Source: Chloromonas sp. AAM2 (Eukaryota > Chlorophyta > Chlorophyceae > Chlamydomonadales > Chlamydomonadaceae). Taken from it: 45,700 nt of DNA. The first letter of the stretch is position 1. Every line of letters begins with the position of its first letter. A program made the position numbers and the translations under genes. The notes beneath the pieces were generated by a model that had not been told where the DNA came from, searched no databases, and worked only from the letters and a program-made list of their open reading frames with translations. The DNA lies in assembly GCA_004335635.1 (NCBI GenBank), contig QAXH01000862.1:1-45700 (forward strand). The letters are read 5' to 3'. Positions 23,501 to 35,500 of this stretch are shown piece after piece.

Positions 23501-26500
23501 GCACCAGCCAACCAACATGAGCCAAGCAATCCCAGGTCACCCCCATGCATGCAACATCTTGTTTAATATCTTGAAAGCGCCTGAAGCGGTTGGGTATTCT
23601 AGATAAATGGTCAGCCCAAGTCCTCTTCTGTTCTGGTACGCCCCAGTGTGATAAAAAAGCCTCACGCTCACCCCCTCACCACACCCACACCCACACCCAC
23701 ACCCACACCCACACCCACACTCNNNNNNNNNNNNNNNNNNNNNNNNNNNNNNNNNNNNNNNNNNNNNNNNCACCACACCCACACCCACACTCACCCCCTC
23801 ACCACACCCACACCCACACTCACCCCCTCACCACACCCACACCCACATTCACCCCCTCACCACACCCACACCCACACTCACCGGCTGCTAGTTTTGCCAT
23901 GTCTCTGAGCGAGTCACCAAGTGTGGCGCTGACTGCGGCACTGAGGCGCTCGCCACTCGCCAGCAGCAGACCCCGCAGAGCCAACAGGTAAGAGTCACGG
24001 ACCTGGGAAGAATGTGGTGCACAGACACATATGTCATTCATCCCTATATTGTCCCTATCTTAATTCCACCACCTTGGCATCATGGCTGGCATCAGGTTAT
24101 CATGACTGGCAACAAATTAACAACAGGCAAAGAGAGGTGAGCCAAAACTCTGAGCACCCTTGCAAGCTGTTTCAAGGAGATTTCCATGCACCCTAGCAAC
24201 ATTGCCATGCATGCAGCAACAGTTGTGCCAACCGTATGCCTGGACCCCCTCCCTTGCAAGTGACCTCCCCCGTACCTGTGCATCAGCTGTGCGAGCTGAA
24301 GTGACCAGTTCGGTCGCCAGCTGCTCCACGCGCGGGCTCATGCGGGACAGCTCACCCAGATTGGCAGCGGCGTGAGCACGCACGGTGTCTGAAAGCAAGG
24401 CGAGAGGTGGGGGTGTGGTGGAGCGCAGGCGAAGGTAAGGATACGTGAACTGGGGCAGTTGCTGCGTGAACGCGCCGAGTGATATGTTGTGCAAAGCTAG
24501 AAGTGTAGTAGAAGTGTAGAAGTGCAAAGTAGAATCGTATAGTAGAAGTGCTACCCTTCAGAGGGTCTGCCTAAGCCAAGGGGTGGAGCATTAATGTTGA
24601 TGGGTGGACGCTACAGGCCTGACGACAGAGGGGAAGAGCAAGACCTGCAGATAATAATTGCGGTTCAAGATGTTTAGAATGTGCAACAAAGCTAGACAAG
24701 AAGCGTGACGTTTTGGCAAAGGCTTGTACATAGGAAGCCAGGACGGTTTGGCTTAGTGTGAGTCCGCGTAAGGTGCTGCCTCTGATTGCTGCCTAGCAGT
24801 CGCCTGCACGCTTGGATTGCTGTACACAATGCCGAGGTTCTCCTTCTCTTTCCTTTCCTGGCCAGCTGTAGTGTTAAAATCAGACCTAAGCCCAACCACA
24901 ACCCTAAATTTGGACCCAACCTTATCCCTAACCCTAGTCCCGGTTCTCCTGCCCTTGTTCTTTGACCCACCTGCGGGGTCTGCCAGGCACCTGAGGAAGG
25001 TGGTCTGCAGCTGCGGCACGAAGGGCTTGAGGCCCACACCCGCCTTGCCAATGAGCACCCCAAGGGTCAGAAGGATAGCGGCCTTGATCTGGAAAGCAGG
25101 CAGAGCCAGGGACAACACAAGATCACATCAATTTCACGAAAAAGACTCGAGGGCACTGAACAATGGCATGAAACATGATGGGTGCTATGCAGAGTTGACA
25201 GGCGTGGACTGCCATGGAAAAGCGCATGCAGCTCATGTTCCTTGAAACCTGCATCACAACAATGATATCCGGGCCTTGCAGCCCCACTCAGTCCTTCCAT
25301 GACATTCCACTCCCCGTTTGGCGTGCACAGGACGACGTCTTGTCTTGCCTTGGTCCTTTCAAACATACACACACTGTGCCACTCCCTTGCCCTTCTTCTC
25401 ACCTGTGACGGGAACCGGTCCCCCACGATGCGGATGAGCGGGCCCGTGATCTGCACCACGTAGGGCTTGAGCGCCTCCTCGCTGGTGACGGCCACCAGCT
25501 CGCCCAGACCCTCGGCGGCCATCTCACGCACCTCGGTGCTCGCGCCCTGAGACACACAGACATGGTTTCTACATAATCCGATTCAAGAGACTTGATGTTC
25601 CAAAGTATTTCCTTGCAACCAACCCGCTTGTGGTGCCCAAAAACAAAAGTAAAAAAAGTTCCGGTGAAAAAGTACCGGTGTTCACGCGCTCAGCTGCTTG
25701 CATCGCTCTGCGCAGCCCCCCTCGTGCCCACCTGTAGCACCCCCTGCAGGTAGATGGGCAGCAACGGGCTGAGGGCCTTGGGCAGGCACAGCCCGGCCAC
25801 AAGGATCGCCTTGCCGGTGCGCTTGCGCCGCTCGGTTTCCTGCGCAACAACCAGAACAAGCCGTGGGATTGAGGGAGAAGCCAACCCATCATTCCCACGT
25901 CATCCAGCCCTGCTCTACTGCAATTCAAGACTGAGCTAATCCAGAATTTCATAACCTTAGAAAGACAAGACAACAAGCCGTGGGATTGAGCAGAAAACCG
26001 TCAGATCATGCATACCTAATCCAGCCCTGCTCTGGTGCAAACTAAGACGAAGCGCTTGCGACATTCTAAACCCAAGGCCTCATAACCTTCGTAAGACTAG
26101 ACACGGGGGACACAGGCACAACTCTGGAGGCAACTCTGGAGGCAAAGGCAACACATGCACAACGCTATCCCTGCTCTACTGGTGCCTCAAGACACGTGGC
26201 CTAATCTGTTGTTCCTTAACGCCGCTCTCACCTTAGCCGTGGCCACCGCTTCCTTGACACACCTCACGTAGGCCCCGGCGTCCTCCTTGGGCACCAGGGC
26301 GGCCAAGGCCTCGACGGCACGCCAACAGGCAGTGACCACCTCCATGTCGTTCTCAGCAAATAACGACACGAGCGACTGCAGAGCAGACCAACAGCAGGTC
26401 GCACAGACATCAGCCATGACAACACCAGCCCGATAGTAGGTCCCACGGACAATGTCAGCGACCTGGAGATTGTGCAATGTGCTGGAGCCAGGGGGTATGC

Positions 26501-29500
26501 GGGCAGCGATCTGAAGCGAAAACAATGACACGAGCGACTGCAGAGCAATGGCTGCATCGAGATCCCACAGACACACAACAGCAGCCAAGTGGAGACTGCG
26601 CAATGCATTTCAGCCAGGGGTATGAAGGCAGCGAATCCAGCGGTTCCAGCAGCCGTGGCACACAAGCAAGACAAGGTCAGCAGCAAACAAAGACAAGCGT
26701 GACGCTGAATCAGGTATTCGGATGCGAGTTGCAAACATGCGTTCACGTGACAGCCAGCACATCCCAGCATCGTAAACAAAAAACGCAGAAGCTTGTGCAG
26801 CAACCCTGGTCTTGTAACCCCAATTGGGTGCGCCAGTTCTGACTGGGTGCAGTCACAAGAGCACTCACGTCCAAGAGTTGGGGCAGGAACTCCAGCACAT
26901 GCTCCGGTGCTCCCTTACGCGCCGCTGCATACGCCGCGATGAGGTCGGCCGAGGCCCTGCGCCTGCTCGGCTCCTCGAGGGACTTGCGCAGCTCCTGCAG
27001 CAGCAGGTGAACGCCCTCCTCCTGCAGACAGCACAGGCAAGGGCTCGTTTGGTTTTCTTGCTTGTTTAGAGTATTGTTTAGAGTATTTGTGCTTAGGTCA
27101 GGGCAACGTGATGTGACGGCTTTCCTGATGTAAACACGGGCTGATCAAAACCGACACAATGTGATGTGTAGCTCGCTAACACAGGAGATTGCGCATGCAG
27201 AAAGGTGAAGCAAGGCCACTACTCCCTCCATCAGACCTGAAAACTCAGCCACCATTGTGATCCCCCATTCCACTATTGTAGCCGTTCTTACCGGCACAGC
27301 TGCAGCCAGAGCGGTGAGAGCCTCCCTAGCCGCCGCCTCCCTCTCTCCCGCCTCCGGCCGGTTGGCGAGAGTAAGCAGTGGCGGGAACAGCGCGCGGGTG
27401 TGGTGCTGCAGCACGGGGCTGGACACGCCCGCCAGCTCACGCAGCGCGTGAAGTGCATGCAACTGCACAGCATGGAAGCGTGAAAAAACACGGCCACTGT
27501 CTGGTGCTTCATCACGCTTGGTGTTATAGAACTCTGCTTTGTGTTATAGGAATACCAGTGGGATAAGGTCACTGTCTGCGACCATTTTTCGCTTGGTGTT
27601 AATTGAGATGCTCCGGGCATGCTTTGTAATGCTCATGGCTGCCTATGCCATCAGATACCGCTGAGACGTGCTCCCAATGTACCCACATGCAGGAATGATT
27701 GACCAGTACAGCGTTGAAGTGGCCAGCAGCAACTGGAGGTGTGGCCAACGAGTGACATAGTGCTGCTTTCCCCAAGCTATAAGAGCACAATGTCAAGCAC
27801 CAATGACAACACGTTTTCACCCTTGCTGAACGGGAACAAAGGGCAGATGAACGCCAAGGACGTCTTGCAGCTTGAGTTGCAGCCACAGTACTCACACACT
27901 AACTCGGCAAGGTCACACCCGGGCCACAATCAGCCGCTCTCACCTGCAGCGGTTGCTTGACTAGCTTAGGCAGCACCGAGTTGAGCATCTGCGGCCTGAC
28001 ACCCAGGATGACCCGCAGGCCCTCCACGCTCTCATGGTACTTGGAGGAAACGGCCAGGCCTGCATGGGTGCGTGAGGGGAAGGTCATGGTCAAGTTGATC
28101 CAAAAGTACCTGTGCACACTTGCACAGAGAGGGCAAGATCGAGTTTGCAAATAATTCAAGCACGCTGTTCAGGCTACCTTCATTCTGTTGGGTGAAGTAG
28201 CAGCCAGGGCTATGGCTTGGGGTCGGTCAGGTCGGTGCCCATTCCGTATCCTATAGCGGCTCCCCTGACGTACTATTCCCCCATGCTAGCTGCAGTGGTG
28301 CATGTGCACCCCCTTGGTGTGATCTCTGAGTAATCTTGTTGATTTATTTCGGGTCAGGGCGGTGCCCAAGGCCCTGCCATGTCCTGTGACGTTGTCCGTA
28401 CTACCAGCAGCCCACATGGGCAACCACCTTAGGGTCATCCTTGCAACCACACAGACAATGTGACTTCAGCATAGCCTGTTCACCTTCCAGCATGGAGGGC
28501 ACCACGGAGTCCACGGCCGAGCCCGCCCCGCCCCGGAACATGATGCTAAAGGCGGCGCCCGCTGCCTCCCGCACCCCAGCATCCTCGTCACACAACGCAG
28601 CCTGGGGGAAAGCACAGGCGGCAATGGCAATCAATTGCATTGCACGTGCTGCAATCGCGAACCGCAAGGTGGCACGATATGACAAGGCAGCCAAATGTGG
28701 AAAAACAGGGGCGACGGGCAATGGCAATCAAATAAATTGCCTTCACAATGAGTCTTCTGCTGAAGTCGGCTCCAAATGAGTTACACGGTGTGGGACGATA
28801 ACAATGCAATGGCAACCAACGGCAACCCATGATGGGGCACTCAGATGTGTTGCACGTGCTGGATTGGTACCAAATGAACAGCAGGAGGGCGGCCTGGGAC
28901 AACACGGGCTACGGCAACCTTGCAAACTACACCAGCTGGAGGTGGTTTCAAACGGACAGCCAGGTTGCAGGAAGTGATCATGCGGGGCCTGCTGGAGGCA
29001 TGAGAAGCAGCTGGAGGCATGATGAGCACTTGTCTTGCCAACATGACTCAGCTGATTGTCACATGCAATAATGCAGTTGCTGGAGTCGGTGACTAGCCAG
29101 GTGGCCAGAGACATGACAAGGCCGCCTGTAAGAGAAATGATAAGCAGTCGGCGCCCAAGACATACCACGTGCACCTGCCACATGGCAAGGTTGCCAACTC
29201 GCTGCAGAAACGAAGATGTAGCGTGCACAGCACGTGTCTCACCTGTACTGCAGGCAGTACGTCCGTGAGGATCTCGGCCAACTGCTGCCGTCCGATGTTG
29301 TCTAGCACCTGGTGGGCAGAGGGCAAGGAAACAGGCAGGACCTTGATTCGCTGGTGAAGCAGCTCTGGTGACGGATACTACAACACTGTTGGTACCAGTA
29401 CTGAGCAGTCCAAAACAGTCCGATGAGATGCGCAAAGAAGTACTGCTCTGTCGTGGCCGATGTGGCCTCTTGCGATGCCGTTCGCCCCTTCTGAGGTGGC

Positions 29501-32500
29501 CCCATGCGTTTTGCCTGGATGCCCATGGGACTCACACCAAATGAGTGTCACCAGACAAGTTGGAGCACCCGTTTGATGCACTTTATCAACCACGCTATCC
29601 CCACCCCTGTATGCTCACCTCCCTCATGCCCAGGCACACGCCCTGCCTTGTTGACACTGCCGGTGCAGTGACACCCTTCACCAGAATGGGAATGATACGG
29701 CCCAGCACGCGGTCGCCCAGCTTTCGCACCAGCTCGCCCAGACACCTGAAACGGACACACACACACATGCTGTGTTGACAATGCTATCCCAACCAGCAGT
29801 CCAACACAACCTGTAGTACTTGCTGTAGTTGCTTAGTTGCTGTAGTTGACATGTTAACTAGGCCAGGCACACGTCCTGGCACCAAATTCAACTCTGTATG
29901 CCAAGTAACCAGCACAATCAACCCGCTGGAGTGTCAACCACGCATGTCACATTCTCTCACCTCCCCGCCATCTGCTGCCTGTCCTCGGTGTCTGACGCCA
30001 GTGACTCGATGACCAGCGCCATGAGTGTGGGTAGCAGCTGGCCCAGGGTGCGCGGCGTGTTGGGCACCACGCTCTTCCATACGTGCAGCGCCTCCGTGCG
30101 CACCGGGTACTGCGGGTCAGACCTGGGCCACGGAGAGAGGCAACGCACATGTGGAGGCTTCATCAGCACTGGCATGCCATGTGCCAGTCATCTGTTCATG
30201 CACCGGCTCAGTACACTGTCATGTGTGTGGTGAGCACCCTCATTTCAAAAGAGAAAAGGCATTTAAGGCAAGAACGCTCGCACGTCAAAGGAAGAGCCAA
30301 CGACGATGCAGACATGACGACCCACGAGTACGCAGACATGACGACCCACGAGTACGCAGACATGACGACCCACGACGATGCAGACATGACGACCCACGAG
30401 TACGCAGACATGACGACCCAAGTCTGAACCACAAAGGAGGAATCGAGCTGGGGGAGCTGGAAAGGGATGAGAGAGCCTGGTTGCTGTGCCTCTGTGTTTC
30501 ATCAGCCACCTGCGCCCTGATGGTGTCACACTTTGCCTCACCTGCACATGTACAGTCTGCCCAGCACCTCATTGCGCCGCTCCATGCCCAGGGCCATGAT
30601 GATGGCCTCGTTGTAATTCTCCTCGGCAGCACCCTGGCACACACACAGACACGTGACGTGACATGTGACTGACAGCAGGACACCATGGCCATGCTTTGGC
30701 TGCAAATCATTGGATGAGCAACAGACAGAAACGTACCGCAACCGCAAACAAGGCAACAACAGTCAAAAAGCAAGGGGGAGCCCGTGATCAAGCTTTGTAG
30801 CAGATCGTTGGTATCCTATTTGATGATGTGTAAAGCACACCGCACAAGCACAGCAGCTGCGCTCGCTTTCAGACTCAAACATGCTGCTGCGGGCATGACA
30901 CACCATTGTAATGGACTTGAAGTGTTTAGCATGTGTTGTCTGCATGTGTGCCATGCCCTACCTCGTCGTCGCTTCCACCATCCAGCACAACATTGCCCGT
31001 GGTGCCCGCAACCTGCATGCACAAATGAGACCACATGAGCAGAATTACGGCCTGCCGATGACGTAGCCACGCTACAGCACACATTCAGGCATCGGTATAT
31101 ATCGGTGCAACCAGTTCGCATCCCAGTTCACACAGCTACACCTAGTCAGGTGATTAAAACTGGCCGTACACTAGAGGGTTTCTAACTGGCAGTTGCACAT
31201 GGAGGTGAGCTCACTCCTGAGCCACACCTTGAAGTGCTGTCATGTCAGTCCAAAATTCATCACTCCATGTCTGCCGCACCTTGAACAGCAGTTTGCCCAG
31301 TAGCTTGACCGATGACTGCCTGATGCGCCAGTTGTCGCCAAAGATGCCTTCCTCAATGGCGGGCAGCAGCAGGGACAGCCCGCTGGTGGCGTAGTGGTCA
31401 ACAAGGATGCGACCTGAAAGGAAAGCACCGATATAGAAGATCGAGCGTAGTGTACAAAAGTCCTTAGGTGCTGTAGACAAACGCTCGGAAGCCATCCATG
31501 GCATGAGACTTGGGATGAGTCGAACCTCAGGACAAATGCGTTCCCATACCTGCATTTCATTTCTCTGGTTGCCTGTTGCAGGCCCAGGCTCACAAACAAG
31601 TACTGTGTCATTTATCGAGCTACAATCGTCTGCCTGACATGTGCCTCACCCTGACATGTGCCTCACCCTAACTGACATGTGCCTAACCCTAAGCAACATG
31701 TGCCTGACCCTAAGCAACATGTGCCTGACCCTGACATGTGCCTAACCCTAAGTGACATGTGCCTGACCCTGACATGTGCCTAACCCTAAGTGACATGTGC
31801 CTGACCCTGACATGTACCTAACCCTAAGTGACATGTGCCTGACCCTGACATGTGCCTAACCTTAAGCGACATGTGCCTGACCCTCTGCTCACCGGCTGCC
31901 AGCGCTGCATCTCTCACTCCCTCACTCTCATCCGACAGACCGTCCAGCACAGCGGGCAGGACACGCTGCAGGGCGCGGTCAAAGTTGACATATCATCATG
32001 CGCACATCAACCTCGTGTCTACACCACCACTGCAGAATCAGCAGGTCATCATACGCACAGCGATAGCCAAACACACGCCATGAAGTTGTGACAGGGGAAC
32101 TTTTCTGTGCTTGGCTCGCCAGCACGCAAGCTCAAGTCTCTGCTCTCCCAGCCCAACCTTGTTCCTTCAGTTCACTTTCCACAATCCAAAACTGAGTCCA
32201 CTTCTTTGTGAGATCCTCTTATGCTAAGACTTCCGCGCTCAGCCTGTGTGCCTAATTCCGCTCACCGCCTCACAGTCGGCCACCCGTCGCCCCCATTCTG
32301 GAGCCTTTCCAACAGGTTTCCATGCTGATATCCGGTGCCTGGTGCCCTGTCCAACATCAGTTCTCCGCTGTCAAAGGTCATTTGCTTTCATACCCAGGTA
32401 CATCTGAAATCCCTTCCCGCCCCTTTCCCAAATCCCGTCCTCTGATGTCCTAGTAACCTGTCCCCCTTGACCCCCTGTTCACTCACTCCCAGGTATCTCT

Positions 32501-35500
32501 GGAACTCGACCTCTAGCGTGACAGGCAGGTAGTGCAGCAGCACCAGGTGCCCCTCCCTGGCAGAGGGACTGGCCCTGTCCCCGCACCCGGCCAGCAGGTC
32601 GGGCAGAAGGGCCTCTAGGTGGTTGGGACCGAGCACAGCAAGCACCTCAGCCAAACCCTGCGCACAAGACACACGCGGCTCTTATTGACCGGGTGCAAAC
32701 AAGCTTGAGGTAAGGCTTGAGCAGTTGCCTTGGAAATGCACTGGCTGCATCTGAGTAGTCAGAAGATCTGGAGTGCATACACCAAAAAGGTTGACTGGAC
32801 AAGGCAAAATAAGCCAAGATTACATATGCCTGGTTGACAGTTGGGCTGAAGGCCGCTGAGAAAATTAGATGAAATGTCGGTCAGCTCGTGCAGACACGCA
32901 CACCTACCCCACCCTTACTGCACCATAGGCTGACCTAAACCAGCCTTTCCACCCCACCTGCGCCGCCCCCGACCTCTCCACGCTCGACGAGTCCGATCGC
33001 AGTGTGGTCATGAGCCAGGGCACCAGGTCGCCGAACTGCTCAGTGCCCATGCCCTGGGACCACAGGGGCAAGACGGCAGGATGTGCCAGATGTGTCAGAT
33101 GACAGGGCAGGTCGTCTGGCAAAACAAGGAATTGTCTCAGCTGCTTCAGGTAACACAGACCAGACCAGACCAGACCAGACCAGACCAGACCAGACCAGAC
33201 CAGACCAGACCAGACCAGACCGACCAGACCAGACCAGACCAGACCAGACCAGACCAGACCAGACCAGACCAGACAACACGTCAAGTGTGTGTCAGGTAGA
33301 CAGGGCAGGGCGCCTGCCAAATCGCATTCGAGCTGCGGCGCTTTGGGTGCATCAATGCAAAGGGCTCGCTTCAGGTACAGCACTGTACGCCCATTCAATG
33401 CTTCTTTGTTCACTTGCTTCAGGCACAGCACTGTACGCCCAATCAATGCTTCTTTGTCACTTGCTACAGATCTGATTATGATATGATGCATGTCTCGGGC
33501 GTCACAGCAGGGAGCGCAACAACAGGCGCGTACACGGTCAGGCTGTCGTGTCATGAACGTCAAGTCTAGTAAGCAAGGGCAGGCTGTGAACACCTTGTAT
33601 GACATCAGCCCTCGATATCCTTCCAAAACCAGGCACCACATGTCTCTCACCTGCATGAGCGATCCCATGGCCCTGGCTGCCATGGCCCTGACCTCGGGCA
33701 GGGGGTCGACCAGCGCCTTCTGGAGCTCGGGCCGAAGCATGGGAACGTACGGAACCATGTCCTGAGACATACAGAGGCACATGCAAGGAATGGAGAGGAT
33801 CAGGTGTGTGCGAACATGGGTAGGGCAGCGAATCAGGCGATTGCACAACGGGTGCAAACATGCAGGCGATTGCACAACGTGTGCAAACATGCAGGCGATT
33901 GCACAACGTGTGCAAACATGCAGGCGATTGCACAACGTGTGCAAACATGCAGGCGATTGCACAACGTGTGCAAACATGCAGGCGATTGCACAACGTGTGC
34001 AAACATGCAGGCGATTGCACAACGAGGGACCAGGGTAGACAGCTCTGCCAGACCTATGTCCAGACTTCAGGATTACAAGCACAGCACTCGCAGCAGCAAC
34101 AATTACAGCATCAGCAGGTCGATGGCAGTCTACCAGCAAAGCATGCTTTTGTTGAACGCACAAGCAGTGGCAGTTCAGCATGTGGCAGTTCAGCATGTCT
34201 GGCGAACCACGAATAGTGACTGCCAATTGCCTTATACCGATACCTGGTAAGAAACGATGATCATTGCTGACGCATGAGCATGTCTGTTGATCGAATGGGG
34301 AAGGCATGATATCAGCTACGCAACGGCCTGTTGCCCTGGCCCTATTCCTGGTCGCTTCACCTTGGGGTCGTTGACCAGTGACGCCATGTTGCCCGCAATG
34401 CGCGCTGCACGCTTCTTGGTGTCGCCCGTCCGGTCACGCAGCCCGCGGTGGATCACGGGCACGATCAAGGCCTGCAGCACACAGCACCAAATCATGTGCT
34501 TAGTCACAGTGCCCAACGCATTGTACCACTAGCATGCCAGGCCCATCATGTGTCGCATCCTGAGGCAAATTCCTGGCCCTTCAGACCTGATACCGTTCCA
34601 CGCAAAGCCTTTGTCAGAACAGAGTGTGCTCAGCCGCAGTAGCCCGGGTGCTCAGCCGCATCAGCCCAGGTGTCAGTCTCAGTGTTCCGCCAATGTCAGG
34701 CCCACATGTGTTGCACCGACTAGAAAGGTGCAGACACATCCTCAGACAAAAACCTGGCCGCTGAGGCCTGGTAGTCTCCCAAACATCAGTTCCTCACTCC
34801 TTGCGTCTGTGATATTGTGCATTGCAGGTCCCACCTGAATTGCAATTTCGCCATGCCCGGGCTTGATGCCCTTGCATCCTGTATGCATCCCCTCACCACT
34901 GAAAACCCATACCACCCATTCGAGGCTTGATACCCGTGCACGCACGCCCACAAGGTACCCCCCGCTCACCAGCGATGCCGCGTCAATGGTGTTCACGAAC
35001 ACAGTCTCCAGCAGCACGTCCAACGCTGCGCGTGTGGCCGCGTTAGGGTCGGCAATGGCCGCCATCAGCGAGGGCACCAGGCCCGACACCTCGGGGTTGC
35101 GGATCACACTGCCGATCTGCAGGCAGCCAGGCAGCGCAGGAGTTGAACCAGTGCTATAGACCTGACGACTTGCTGTGGGAGTCAACTTACACTAACCACA
35201 AGTGAGCAGTGTCTAACCACGCCCGGCGACCACAAAATGACCAGCTGCAATGTGACCAACTACAGGTCAAATGACAATTCAACTGTGTCTGGCGAACAGG
35301 CCGAGCCATCAACTCAGTGAGCGTTTAGTCAGTGTGCAATCACTTGACCTTGTCTCAGGCCAGCCCCAATCTCTATAGAGTACTCTATAGAGTAGGAGAA
35401 CGCTTCTGGTGTAAAACAATACACGCACACCCTGCATTCGCCTTCCGCCAGCCGCCAACCGCAACCCAACCCCAGCCCTTTTCCACCTCTTTGAGTGACT

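Noticed and set aside
30301..30420. Eight-residue peptide repeats on the plus strand
   Set aside because: The 24-bp unit keeps the frame open by arithmetic; the stretch lies in a GCN1 intron, antisense, with no flanking exon signals.
33834..34025. Regular 29-bp repeats resembling a CRISPR array
   Set aside because: The repeats are directly adjacent with no unique spacers, and they lie in an intron of a eukaryotic gene.
32904..34307. A 467-codon minus-strand open frame
   Set aside because: It runs through GCN1 exons, the CAGAC repeat and the 29-bp minisatellite; the real exons use only parts of it and are flanked by good splice sites.
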